Positions 1 to 8,460 of a stretch of 64,000 nucleotides of DNA are shown here, in pieces. A model generated the notes under the pieces. That model had not been told where the DNA came from, searched no databases, and saw nothing but the letters and a program-made list of their open reading frames with translations. Numbering within the stretch: the first letter of the stretch is position 1; each line of letters opens with the position of its first letter. The translations under genes were made by a program, and so were the position numbers. This DNA is from CBCOTE01 sp965112965 (GTDB taxonomy: Bacteria; Desulfobacterota; Desulfovibrionia; Desulfovibrionales; Desulfovibrionaceae), in contig CBCOTE010000023.1 of the NCBI GenBank assembly GCA_965112965.1, positions 186,001 through 250,000 of the forward strand, read 5' to 3'.

Positions 1-1
1 T

Positions 2-301
2 AAGCTCGAGGAACGTAGTGATAAACGACCTATGCTCTCCGACTTACGCGAATCTGGTGCCATTGAGCAGGATGCCGACCTCATCATGTTCGTCTACCGC
101 GATGAGGTCTACAATAAGCGTGAAGATAACCCCAAACGAGGTATTGCTGAGATTATTATTGGTAAACAACGCAACGGTCCTACTGGCATTGTCGAACTTA
201 GTTATCTTAATCGATATACTGCCTTCGAAGAGCTCGAAACTCAGCCACCATCAGAATATTTGCCACGATTCATGGGTATTGAGCAGAGTAATAGTACCTA
301 A
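2..301 (+). CDS. dnaB: Replicative DNA helicase DnaB, C-terminal end (5' truncated by window edge)
   Basis: The reading frame is open from base 2 and runs 99 codons to a TAA stop. It encodes the last part of the RecA-like ATPase domain of the replicative helicase, the hexameric motor that unwinds DNA at the fork. The run SDLRESGAIEQDADLIMF and the later RGIAEIIIGKQRNGPTG stretch are hallmark DnaB segments. The first includes the arginine-finger region (LRESGAIEQDAD) that completes the neighbouring subunit's ATP site. The Walker motifs and N-terminal domain lie outside the window. Nothing looks broken in the visible part, and the stop falls at the position usual for the family. Confidence 0.96.
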   Translation, partial: KLEERSDKRPMLSDLRESGAIEQDADLIMFVYRDEVYNKREDNPKRGIAEIIIGKQRNGPTGIVELSYLNRYTAFEELETQPPSEYLPRFMGIEQSNST

Positions 302-1349
302 TTACGATTTCGTAAATTATTACAGTGTGCTTTGTCACAGGCTTACCACCGACTGCAGGAATCAATTTAAACTACAGATAAACGCGTTATATAGGTTTAT
401 GGCCTTGTTGTAATATCGAACTATTAGAGAATTGATCTGAGGCCTGAGTTACTATCGATGCTGCCATCAGCCCAATTAATCTTGGTCGCATCCTAATATC
501 CAGGAGATCGGGCTATTGGATCTCTCTTAAGGCGCATAATATTTGGGCTACATTATTATTTTTTTGTCGGTATTGATAACTTCATCCGTCAGGTCAACAT
601 TGACCTTAAGTTTTTGGCGTTATCGTCTTGCATGTTAACGTACCATTTTTAACAGCACCAAGACGCATGTTGAAAAAGTCTACAAATGTCTTTAATAATT
701 TTTTTCTTTCGGACTTGAAATCTATAACACCCAAGATTTTTCAAAAATTTATAGTTCTAGTGCTGCTTTCCAATACGCTCAAAAAAAAGATAGGCGCAAT
801 GCATGGGAAGGTGTCTTCTCCATTAAAAAACTTCGAACCTGCATATTTTAGATAGCTATTTTTTTCTGGAGTCTGCCACCATCGCATTGATTGCACTAAG
901 GACTATATATAGATTATAATTAAAGGCGTTAATATCGACCATGTGTGTATTTCTGATAGGTGAGTTAGAACTAATTGCATCATATTCACTTTGAAAAATG
1001 CTGTTAATCAGACTGTTGTCTAGAGCAAAATTTGTGTGCAAACCTTCGTCATAGATATGAATGTCCTGGATGCTACCTAGAGAATTATTGCTTGTCGTCT
1101 ATATTATAAGATACTCGCTACCATAAAATTAAACTCGTCCAATGCGTTTTTTTTAAAAATTGGAAGCGAGAGGCTTAAGTGCGCTGTAGATTTTCAGAGA
1201 TCGCGAGTATAGAATAACGGCAATGGCATGTGAGGATGAAAGGCTTTGTTGTTCTAACTCCTATAGATATAATTAAAATTTTAGAAAGGATGGAGGCGAG
1301 GAAGACTTTGAATAGGCCAGGCCTCCCCGTCAAAAAAATCGTGGGCTGT
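302..1349. other. Intergenic, no gene recognised
   Basis: About 1 kb between dnaB and the convergent CBS-domain gene. Stops occur in all frames, T and A runs are frequent, and no short frame shows a family motif. No convincing terminator follows dnaB. Confidence 0.7.
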
Positions 1350-2024
1350 TTACGTCAGCGGATGTACCCTGTCCCGGGCCCAATAGATGAGTTTATATTT
1401 ATTTTTGATTTCTTCGACGATCTTGTTTTCCAAGGAGCGTTCCATTTTCATGATGCGGATGTAGGCTTGTCTGGTTTCCGCACCAAGAGTTTCGATATTG
1501 GTTAGGATACTCATAATACGCGCGTCGGCGTTGGTCAGGTCCTCGATGACTTGTTTGAGGGCGTCGGTCTGGTTGGGTAATTCCAGGCCCAATTGAACAC
1601 CACCATGTTTTACGCCAGTAATATCGATAAGCACTTTGAACACGTCCGAGTCAGTAATGATGCCGATAACTTTATTGTGTTCGTCTATCACAGGCAGGCT
1701 ACCTAGGCGTTTATTAGTCATGATCAGAGCCGCGGTCTCCACTGTATCCGTAGCGTTTACGGCAATGGGATCCTTTGTCATGATGTCCTTCACCTTAATT
1801 TCGGAGAGCAGGTAATATAGTTCATGTACATCCAAAGTGGTGGCCTTGGAGGGGGAAGCCTCCTTGATATCTCTGTCTGTTATGATGCCCACCAGCCGAC
1901 CTGTCTGGTCCACTACGGGTAGGCGTCGGATGTTTTTTTCCTTCATGATTTTAGCGACCTTCATCATAGAGACATCTGGTAGGGTTATGATCGGGCCACG
2001 GGTCATCCAGTCGTGAATGAGCAT
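1350..2024 (-). CDS. CBS-domain pair protein with C-terminal ACT-like domain (AcuB-like)
   Basis: A 224-residue soluble protein with two CBS modules. The first is at about residues 7-60 (WMTRGPIITLPDVSM to LVGIITDRDI) and the second at about 77-135 (VKDIMTKDPIAVNATD to VIGIITDSDVF). Residues 138-205 look like an ACT-type regulatory domain (GVQLGLELPNQTDAL). CBS pairs usually bind adenine nucleotides and ACT domains small ligands, so the protein is probably a cytoplasmic sensor or regulator. The target cannot be read from sequence. A strong ribosome-binding site (AGGAGG) precedes the ATG by about 6 bases. The gene is transcribed towards dnaB and away from larC. It resembles AcuB-type proteins common in Desulfovibrio. 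Length and motifs are complete. Confidence 0.9.
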   Translation of the reverse strand: MLIHDWMTRGPIITLPDVSMMKVAKIMKEKNIRRLPVVDQTGRLVGIITDRDIKEASPSKATTLDVHELYYLLSEIKVKDIMTKDPIAVNATDTVETAALIMTNKRLGSLPVIDEHNKVIGIITDSDVFKVLIDITGVKHGGVQLGLELPNQTDALKQVIEDLTNADARIMSILTNIETLGAETRQAYIRIMKMERSLENKIVEEIKNKYKLIYWARDRVHPLT

Positions 2025-2032
2025 AAAATCCT

Positions 2033-2050
2033 CCTGCCTGCTAGGGCAGG
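2033..2050. promoter_or_regulatory. Small inverted repeat overlapping the ribosome-binding site of the CBS gene
   Basis: CCTGCC (2033-2038) and GGCAGG (2045-2050) form a 6-bp stem with a 6-base loop. On the minus strand the stem overlaps the AGGAGG used by the CBS gene, so pairing would partly mask that site. The repeat is short and may be chance. Confidence 0.25.
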
Positions 2051-2237
2051 CATTGTTTAAAAAAATAAGTCGCTCTGTAGTATGCTCGGTTGTTTTTTTG
2101 TCTTACTACCTGAAAGCGGTGTGGTTTGCCAAGGGATCAGGCTATTATTCGTTTCCAACTGTGGTGAGTATTTTGACTTTGTTCGAGAAATATCTCAATA
2201 TTAGCACCCTAAATAGAAGATGTCACATGAGGAAAAC

Positions 2238-3443
2238 ATGGTCGAGCTTTTTTTGGATTGCGCCTATGGCCTAGGTGGGGATATGTTTCTGGCCTTGTTG
2301 GCCGATTTAGGCTTAGACTTGGCGCCGCTGGCTGTAGTATTCGGCGTCGGTCGGTTAGATGGGTTAGTGCGAATCCTGGCGGCTGAGCCACTGTCTCGTG
2401 ACGGTCTGGCCGGCCGTCGATTATTAGTTGAGCCCGTAGCTAAACAACCTTTATACTGTCTTTCTCAAATTGAGGCGATGGTCGCTACGTTAGACATAAG
2501 CGAGTTGACCAAGGCCCGTAGCTTTGCTGTCTTTCATCGTTTAGCCGAAGCTGAGGCGCATGCCCATGGTATTATTAAAGATCACGTGCACTTTCATGAT
2601 ATCGGGGTCGTAGATACGGTGGTGGATATAGTGGGAGCATTTTGGGGTCTAGAGCAGCTTGGGGTTGCTCGGGTTACGGCAAGCGTTCTGCCCTGGTTCC
2701 GTGGTGAGACCATAGGTATTCATGGCCGGTTGCCTTTGCCTGCACCAGCCACGACCTTCCTGCTTCAAGGAAAACCCGTACAACCCACAAATTTTACTCA
2801 TGAGGCTATTACCCCCACTGGTGCGTTGCTTCTCGACGCTATTGTGGCAGCTTGGGTTCCTGGTCCGACCGGCACGGTGTTGGCGGCGGGCTTGGCCTAT
2901 GGTAGTTTAGATACCGGCGGCGGCCTGCGCGGTTTTCTTTATGAGCCGCTGGCGGCAAAGACTGAGGCGGCCGATGATGCTGACGGATCGGTTTCGGGCC
3001 GTCGGCTGGAGGATGTAGTAGTGCTGGAGAGCAATATTGACCATTTGACCGGGGAGGAGCTGGGGCATTGTTACAGTGCGCTTCTAGCAGCCGGGGCGCT
3101 GGATGTTCTCTACATCCCTGGGATGATGAAGAAGAATCGGCCTGCTGGTACCTTTCAGGTTATCTGTCGGCCTGAAGATCTGCCCGTGGTGGAGTCAGCT
3201 TTTTTCGCGAACACTCTCACTTTGGGCATCCGTCGCCAGCGAGTTGAACGGGTAGTGCTGGAACGACAGCCTGCGAGGTTAACTACACCTTTTGGGGAGG
3301 TAGCGGTCAAAGTAGCAGTTCTGGACGGAAAGGCTTATCCGACTCCGGAGTACGAGGCCTTAGTTCAATTAGCCGAATCCACGAGTCGTAGTGTGGCCCA
3401 GTTACGTCGTATGCTCGGGCTGGCGGATGTCCCACCGGTCTGA
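2238..3443 (+). CDS. larC: LarC-type nickel-insertion protein (DUF111)
   Basis: LarC inserts nickel into the pyridinium-bisthiocarboxylate mononucleotide to make the nickel-pincer cofactor of lactate racemase and related enzymes. The N-terminus reads VELFLDCAYGLGGDMFLALL, matching the family's conserved 'LD...G..GDM' opening. A histidine-rich segment (HGIIKDHVHFHDIGVVDTVV, about residues 109-128) is the typical LarC1 motif. The C-terminal half (LEDVVVLESNIDHLTGEELG) is the LarC2 part, here in one frame without the programmed frameshift of Lactobacillus. I chose the ATG at 2238 because GAGG lies 5 bases upstream; an ATG at 2220 is in frame but poorly supported. Length (401 aa) is normal. LarA, LarB and LarE are not in the window. 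The gene heads the plus-strand block that continues with trmD. Confidence 0.92.
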   Translation: MVELFLDCAYGLGGDMFLALLADLGLDLAPLAVVFGVGRLDGLVRILAAEPLSRDGLAGRRLLVEPVAKQPLYCLSQIEAMVATLDISELTKARSFAVFHRLAEAEAHAHGIIKDHVHFHDIGVVDTVVDIVGAFWGLEQLGVARVTASVLPWFRGETIGIHGRLPLPAPATTFLLQGKPVQPTNFTHEAITPTGALLLDAIVAAWVPGPTGTVLAAGLAYGSLDTGGGLRGFLYEPLAAKTEAADDADGSVSGRRLEDVVVLESNIDHLTGEELGHCYSALLAAGALDVLYIPGMMKKNRPAGTFQVICRPEDLPVVESAFFANTLTLGIRRQRVERVVLERQPARLTTPFGEVAVKVAVLDGKAYPTPEYEALVQLAESTSRSVAQLRRMLGLADVPPV

Positions 3444-3483
3444 TGGTCTGGCCATATTTGTTGCTGGCTGTAAGGAACTCTCT

Positions 3484-4791
3484 ATGCGTTTTACCATCTG
3501 CTCACTTTTTCCAAATTTTTTTGATTCCCCATTGACATGCGGTCTCATGGCTCGGGCGCGTAAGTCTGGCCTGCTCAAAGTGGAACTGGTCAACCCAAGG
3601 GATTTTACTGCGGGACGGCACCATAGAGTGGACGATCGACCTTACGGCGGCGGCCCAGGAATGGTTATGCTTCTGGATCCGCTAGTACGGGCACTTGAAT
3701 CGCTGTCTGAGCCAGGCCATATCTTAACGCTTACGCCTCGCGGTCGACCATTCATTCAGGCTGATGCCGTTCGTCTGGTCCATAGTTCGGCCATAACCGT
3801 AGTTTGCGGCCGTTATGAGGGCGTTGATGAACGTCTGGGAGAGCTTTTCCCTGTTGAACCGGTAAGTGTAGGTGATTTCGTGCTTAATGGTGGCGAAGCT
3901 GCGGCCTTGTGCGTGCTCGAGGCTGTGGCCCGGCTCTTACCCAATTATATGGGCCATGAGACAGCGGCTGAGGAAGAGAGCTTTTCGGCCGGGCTCTTAG
4001 AATACCCGCACTACACGAGGCCAGCGCGCTATCGCGGTCTAGTCGTGCCCGCGGTGTTGCAATCCGGAAATCATGCGGACGTGGCGACTTGGCGGCGGGA
4101 AGCATCTTTAATATCTACTTGGCGGGAGCGGCCTGAGTTGCTGGCTGCAGCTCAATTGACCTCAGCGGATTTCGAGACATTGCGCCGGCTGGAGACGGAG
4201 TCTGAGCGTGTGCGACTAGGGCGGAATCTTCATGTATTTCTGATACATTACCAGGTACAGGACGACTGCGAAAAAAATATGCCGTTGTTTTTGACAAATC
4301 TAGACGTGCATGATATTATTACTTTTATAGATATTTATGAATTGGGTGGCTACTGGTTGGTTATGCCCATTGAGAACCAGCAACAATTTGCACAGCGACT
4401 TTTGGATAACTGGACAGCTAGCCTGGCTGGTATACGTAACCACGACTATACTGTGCCCCTTTCGCGGTTGCATGTGGCGCCGGACATCGGGGTAGCCATG
4501 GCGGGGGTGGTCGAGGCTGCGGGAGAGCGGCCTTTGGTGGTTGCCACCGGCGCTAGCGTGGGTCGTAAGGACTGGCGTGGTACTATGCTCACTCCGACTG
4601 GCTTGCGCTGTGAGTTGGAACGACGGCCGGTGGCGTTATTCCTGGGTATGGGCAGTGGGCTAGCCCGTAGCGTGCTTGCCGGCGCTGACGAGTTTCTTGC
4701 CCCAGTGCGGGGTCTAAGGACCTATAATCACCTTTCGGTACGCAGTGCTGCAGCTATTATAATAGATAGGATACTTGGGGATATTTTTTAA
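3484..4791 (+). CDS. trmD: tRNA (guanine37-N1)-methyltransferase TrmD fused to a second SPOUT-like methyltransferase domain
   Basis: Residues 1-250 are TrmD, which methylates G37 next to the tRNA anticodon using S-adenosylmethionine to prevent +1 frameshifting. YGGGPGM (54-60), GRYEGVDERL (109-118) and SVGDFVLNGGE (128-138, the knotted SAM site) are all present. From about residue 255 a further ~180 residues match the 'SAM-dependent RNA methyltransferase' family PF09936 (FLTNLDVHDIITFIDIYELG, then GATGASV-like and LGMGSGL loops). This family is usually a separate gene beside trmD and rplS. The total of 435 aa is therefore a fusion, which I recall for Desulfovibrio TrmD. The ATG at 3484 is preceded by AAGGA at a good distance; upstream in-frame starts lack a ribosome site. 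Next gene is rplS, 60 bases on. Confidence 0.95.
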   Translation: MRFTICSLFPNFFDSPLTCGLMARARKSGLLKVELVNPRDFTAGRHHRVDDRPYGGGPGMVMLLDPLVRALESLSEPGHILTLTPRGRPFIQADAVRLVHSSAITVVCGRYEGVDERLGELFPVEPVSVGDFVLNGGEAAALCVLEAVARLLPNYMGHETAAEEESFSAGLLEYPHYTRPARYRGLVVPAVLQSGNHADVATWRREASLISTWRERPELLAAAQLTSADFETLRRLETESERVRLGRNLHVFLIHYQVQDDCEKNMPLFLTNLDVHDIITFIDIYELGGYWLVMPIENQQQFAQRLLDNWTASLAGIRNHDYTVPLSRLHVAPDIGVAMAGVVEAAGERPLVVATGASVGRKDWRGTMLTPTGLRCELERRPVALFLGMGSGLARSVLAGADEFLAPVRGLRTYNHLSVRSAAAIIIDRILGDIF

Positions 4792-4851
4792 AGACTTAAA
4801 AAATTCTACGTCTCAGCTATTTGGCCTGCGGCGATACGATGAGGACACATT

Positions 4852-5202
4852 ATGGATATTATTCGTAAGATTGAAACGGAGCACATGCGTTTGGATCTGC
4901 CCAAGCTCAAGTCTGGCGACACGGTGAAGGTACATCTACGCATTATCGAGGGCGAAAAGGAGCGCATCCAGATTTTCCAGGGAGCTGTGATGCGCATCCA
5001 CCGCGGCACTACCAACGCTACCTTTACAGTGCGTAAGATCTCTGACGGCGTGGGCGTGGAGCGGATTTTTCCATTTCATTCGCCGTCCATTGAGTATGTA
5101 GAGATTATTTCTCAAGGTAAGGTGCGCCGTAGCCGTCTATACTATTTGCGTGGTCTTAAGGGCAAAGCAGCTAAGATTAAAACAAAGAATATTTGGGAAT
5201 AG
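4852..5202 (+). CDS. rplS: 50S ribosomal protein L19
   Basis: L19 sits at the 30S-50S interface of the ribosome. The 116-residue product has the family's core: LKSGDTVKVHLRIIEGEKER, IQIFQGAVMRIHRG, TFTVRKISDGVGVERIFPF, and the closing RRSRLYYLRGLKGKAAKI. Length is normal. The ATG is preceded by GAGGA. Synteny with trmD is the standard bacterial arrangement, and the next ancestral genes (rnhB, yraN) are broken while L19 is untouched. Confidence 0.98.
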   Translation: MDIIRKIETEHMRLDLPKLKSGDTVKVHLRIIEGEKERIQIFQGAVMRIHRGTTNATFTVRKISDGVGVERIFPFHSPSIEYVEIISQGKVRRSRLYYLRGLKGKAAKIKTKNIWE

Positions 5203-5444
5203 CGGTAGGCTGCTTTGGGACTAAGAGTTGGGGTGTATTTTAGGTCGTTCTGGGGTCCCCGAGGTGCGACTCTGTCAGCTATAGCCAGAGCTTTGCCGCT
5301 CGATGATTTTTTTTGGTAACGGTATGTGGCTATTGTATTGCCTGTACTGTATCGTATTTTGGCAGTTGTCCCTTATCCAGTTGGTGCGTGTCTATACTAA
5401 TTGACAGTTTTGGATTGGAGGCTACATATATTTTTTCCTGAGCC

Positions 5445-6040
5445 ATGGTCAACTTATACTTTCTAATTCCCTTTGTCGATCCTGATGAGGCTGGCCGTGG
5501 ATGTATAGTTGGCCTTGTGTTCGCATTGTGGTGATTCTATATCAGTCTTGAAAACTGCCCATACTGGCTGATTTTAAGGATGTTTCTGCTGCCCAGCGAG
5601 AGATCTTGGTCCGGGATATTCAGGTTCAAGCTGCAGTTTGGGCCGTGGGTTGCGCTTGGCTTTAAGGAGATCGAGGCCCATAATATCCTCCAGGCCACCA
5701 TGGCAGCCATGGCCTGGGCCGTGTCCATTTTTTTTGGTCCCATTCTTTGTTGGTTAATGACGGCAATAAGACTATTCCACCCCGGCTGATGAAGAAATTC
5801 GGCCTGTTTGTTATTCTTCAGCTGGCGGTAATAGGTGGCAATTCTTTGGCGTCGGTTATTTCATTCGCCTCAATCTTAGCTAAGGTCATGCGTGACCGCT
5901 TACTCTGCGCCCTGGACCGGCATTTTTAGGCCGTGTCTTAGCTCGGTATAAGGGCTACGACACCACGGAGCACAGGGCGTTTGTGCTTTTTGGATCTTGC
6001 CAACAGCATTGAAGGATTTTTTTGGGGAGTAGAGGAGTGG
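5445..6040 (+). pseudogene. rnhB: Ribonuclease HII, frameshifted remnant
   Basis: RNase HII removes RNA and single ribonucleotides from DNA. Pieces of it are spread over three frames in the right order. The N-terminus from the ATG at 5445 carries DPDEAGRGCIVG (canonical G[I/V]DEAGRG with one extra residue). Then come REILVRDIQVQAAVWAVG and FKEIEAHNILQATMAAM (5600-5710), VNDGNKTIPPR (about 5752-5784), GGNSLASVISFASILAKV (about 5833-5886) and YKGYDTTEH near 5955. A stop or frame change separates most blocks, and the block between DEAGRG and REIL is badly scrambled. The gene cannot make an intact protein. It lies exactly where rnhB sits in Desulfovibrio relatives, between rplS and yraN. Confidence 0.85.
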
Positions 6041-6355
6041 AAGACATCCGGTGTGGGCTTAAGCCGGCCTACGGCTGTCCAGTTATGGCTGTCCGATAAT
6101 TCGATTAGACCAGCTAGCCGAAACAGGGTTATCCTGATTGGTTCTGGAGTAGCCCTGAGCTGGATATGATATGCCGTGGACATTGACCGGCTGGGTCTTC
6201 GTGGAGGTACATTGTCTGATTGTTGCAGCTTTGACGGACCCGGAGTCTTTCTGGCCATGATCAACTCGATTGTCTGACCAGGGCAGTCTATTTTTATTTC
6301 TGCTTGTGCTGCTAAGATGGTGACCCGGGCTTTAGCGCGTCGACGTGGCTAGCGT
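6041..6355 (+). pseudogene. yraN: YraN-family (UPF0102) remnant
   Basis: YraN proteins are small endonuclease-fold proteins of unknown role. Only fragments survive: AVQLWLSDNSIRPASRN (about 6075-6125), then ELDMICRG (about 6156-6180, the conserved 'GELDL[I/V]' motif) and, one frame over, WVFVEV (about 6195-6212, the 'VFVEVK' motif with the catalytic-type Glu). Order and spacing fit the family, but several frame changes and a TGA interrupt it. Position between rnhB and rsmI supports the identification. The N-terminus cannot be placed. Confidence 0.7.
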
Positions 6356-6397
6356 CATCCCGCTAGGTCCGGCGGTTTTATATGGAGCATGATTCAG

Positions 6398-7264
6398 ATG
6401 TCCTCAATTCATCCAGCCCTCTGGGTAGTGGCCACTCCGCTCGGCAACCCTGGTGATCTGTCACCGCGAGCGCGGGAAGTGTTATCCACGGCAGATATGA
6501 TTCTGTGTGAGGATACCAGGCGTACTGGTCGTCTTTTACACGTTCTGGGCATTGTGGCCGGCAGGCTGCAGAGTTTGCACGAGTATAATGAGGTTGAGCG
6601 TATCCCCAATGTGATAGCTTTATTGGCCGGTGGTGTTCGGGTGGCCTTGGTCTCGGATGCGGGCACGCCGCTCCTCTCTGACCCTGGCTATAGGTTGGTT
6701 CGGGCCTGTCGTGAGGCGGGGTTGCGAGTGGTACCGATACCTGGTCCTTCAGCCATAACCACCCTGCTCATGGCCGCTGGTTTACCACCGTATCCATTTA
6801 TGTTTTTTGGTTTTTTGCCTCGAGGCCGAGGTGAGCGGCAAACACTTTTTGCCGCCTATGCCTGGGTTCCGGTTACCTTAGTATTTTTTGAACGCAAGAG
6901 TCGGTTAGCTGATAGTCTGGAGGTGGCTTACGCCGTCATGGGGCCGAGAGAGTTCTGTATTGGCCGCGAGTTGACTAAGATCCATGAGGAATTTATTTTT
7001 GGCAGGTTGGGTCGATGGGAGGGAGCGGCCGGCGAGCTCTTAGGAGAGATCACCGTGGCCGTAGGGCCTCTACGATCTGGGAGCGTTGTCAAAGAACGAA
7101 TGTCTGAGTCCGTAGTGGACGCGGCCATACGCTTCGAAGCTGTGATCGGTGGGAGTCTCCGGGACATAGCCGGCCGTGTGCGGTCCAAAGCTCCAGGCTG
7201 GACCTCCAAAGAGCTCTACCAGAGGGTATGGCTACTAGCCGCTGATCAGCGCGGGAAATATTGA
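6398..7264 (+). CDS. rsmI: 16S rRNA (cytidine1402-2'-O)-methyltransferase RsmI
   Basis: RsmI 2'-O-methylates C1402 of 16S rRNA in the decoding centre. It belongs to the tetrapyrrole-methylase fold. Diagnostic motifs are ATPLGNPGDLSPRAREVL (N-terminus), CEDTRRTGRLL, VALVSDAGTPLLSDPG, and PIPGPSAITTLLMAAGLP (the SAM-binding loop). ELTKIHEEFIFGRLG and GEITVAVGP close the catalytic region. I chose ATG 6398 because GGAG is 10 bases upstream. ATG 6389 is in frame but only one base from that GGAG. Length, 288 aa, is normal. The gene stays intact directly after two wrecked genes. Confidence 0.95.
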   Translation: MSSIHPALWVVATPLGNPGDLSPRAREVLSTADMILCEDTRRTGRLLHVLGIVAGRLQSLHEYNEVERIPNVIALLAGGVRVALVSDAGTPLLSDPGYRLVRACREAGLRVVPIPGPSAITTLLMAAGLPPYPFMFFGFLPRGRGERQTLFAAYAWVPVTLVFFERKSRLADSLEVAYAVMGPREFCIGRELTKIHEEFIFGRLGRWEGAAGELLGEITVAVGPLRSGSVVKERMSESVVDAAIRFEAVIGGSLRDIAGRVRSKAPGWTSKELYQRVWLLAADQRGKY

Positions 7265-7283
7265 ATTGAACTAAGGAGCGTGC

Positions 7284-8066
7284 GTGAAACAGACCATTGA
7301 ACGTCCTTCGCTGGATACCCGCATATTGATTGGCTGCTTTTTACGTACCTATTTTGTAGGCGCGGCCTTCAATACGCGAGGTATGCAGAACGTGGGGCTT
7401 GTTTTCGCGCTGGAGCCAGGGCTCCGAGCCATCTATCCCGATCCGCGGGTCCGGCAGGTGGCACGTAAGCGCTATCTGCGACATTACAATACCCACATGT
7501 TCTGGACGCCTCTCCTGGTGGGTTTTTTTTTGTCTCTTGAGGATAAAATTGCCCTGCAGCTTTTTCCGGCTTTAGTGCTCGACAATATAAAGAATACTAC
7601 GATATATACCCTTTCGGCCATAGGAGATTCAGTGTTTGCTGGGAGCCTTTTGGTGTTTTGGGCCCTGTCCACTACAGTATTGGTAGTTTGGGGATTACCG
7701 TGGGTGGCTTTGGGGCTAAGTGTCGTCTGGTTCCTGGCTCTGCAGGCCTTTAAGGTGGGTACTTTTTGGATTGGATTTCGAGAAGGGCTCGATTTTTTAT
7801 TTTGGCTCAAGCGTTGGGACCTCATTAACTGGGGCCAACGTCTCAAGTTTGTCAACGCGGCGCTCACAGTTTTGATCTTCCAGCAGATTAGTTCGAGTCT
7901 TTTGTCCTGGCAGGAATGGTTAATATCCGTGGCCTTATTGGGAGTTAGTGCTTGGTTGGTATACCGGTTGCATGTGCCGCGAGAAGTTGTATTGCTGGCC
8001 ATAATCGCCTATTTTATTGCTGTCCCGAGCTTGTCTAGTGGTTGGGGCGGTGATGTTATAGGTTGA
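7284..8066 (+). CDS. PTS system mannose-type EIID membrane component
   Basis: EIID is one of two membrane subunits (with EIIC) of mannose-family sugar phosphotransferase transporters. The product has the family pattern: FVGAAFNTRGMQNVGLVFALEP, HYNTHMFWTPLLVGF, GDSVFAGSLLVFW, and later FKVGTFWIGFREGLDF, with a hydrophobic C-terminal segment. Start is GTG at 7284 with AAGGAG 5 bases upstream. Length is 260 aa. It lies 16 bases before the HPr gene and in the same direction, so it is probably co-transcribed with HPr and EI. No EIIA, EIIB or EIIC is visible here, so the transporter is incomplete within the window. A run of nine T (7523-7531) sits in frame inside the gene, a likely slippage site. 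Confidence 0.93.
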   Translation: MKQTIERPSLDTRILIGCFLRTYFVGAAFNTRGMQNVGLVFALEPGLRAIYPDPRVRQVARKRYLRHYNTHMFWTPLLVGFFLSLEDKIALQLFPALVLDNIKNTTIYTLSAIGDSVFAGSLLVFWALSTTVLVVWGLPWVALGLSVVWFLALQAFKVGTFWIGFREGLDFLFWLKRWDLINWGQRLKFVNAALTVLIFQQISSSLLSWQEWLISVALLGVSAWLVYRLHVPREVVLLAIIAYFIAVPSLSSGWGGDVIG

Positions 8067-8082
8067 TTTTGAGTTGTAGGGC

Positions 8083-8460
8083 ATGGCAGCTAGGATGGTT
8101 CGCTGTGAGGTGTACAGGCGTGTTAATGTGTGCGTAACTGAAGGACGGGGTTGGGGCATCTTGAGCACTTATCACGCTGTCGAGGATAGATCTTGGACTG
8201 TGAAAGTCTGTGTGACCAATGAACTAGGCTTACATGCCCGGCCGGCTGCCCGGCTGGCCCAAGAGGCGCAGAATTTTGCGGCTACCATCACTCTGGGCTT
8301 GGATGGGCAGCAGGTGGACGCCAAGAGTGTTTTGGACATCCTGACTTTAGCGGCGAGCCAAGGTTGTGGCCTTATACTCTCGGCCTCGGGAATCGACGCC
8401 TTAGCAGCAATTGAGCACTTGGTAGACTTTTTTCAGAATCGGTGTGGTGAGGATAAGTAG
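8083..8460 (+). CDS. ptsH: Phosphocarrier protein HPr
   Basis: HPr carries phosphate from EI to sugar-specific EII proteins. The active histidine is in NELGLHARPAARL (His51 in this numbering). The regulatory-site serine lies in DAKSVLDILTLAA (Ser82), exactly 31 residues later as in classical HPr (15 and 46). The first ~35 residues have no HPr counterpart, and the ATG at 8083 has only a weak ribosome site. A TTG at 8161 would give a more usual ~99-aa protein, so the true start is uncertain. The stop overlaps the GTG start of ptsI by one base (TAGTG), showing tight translational coupling. Confidence 0.92.
   Translation: MAARMVRCEVYRRVNVCVTEGRGWGILSTYHAVEDRSWTVKVCVTNELGLHARPAARLAQEAQNFAATITLGLDGQQVDAKSVLDILTLAASQGCGLILSASGIDALAAIEHLVDFFQNRCGEDK

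Noticed and set aside
7484..8002. 172-codon minus-strand open frame opposite the EIID gene
   Set aside because: Shadow of a conserved gene; no motif or ribosome site.
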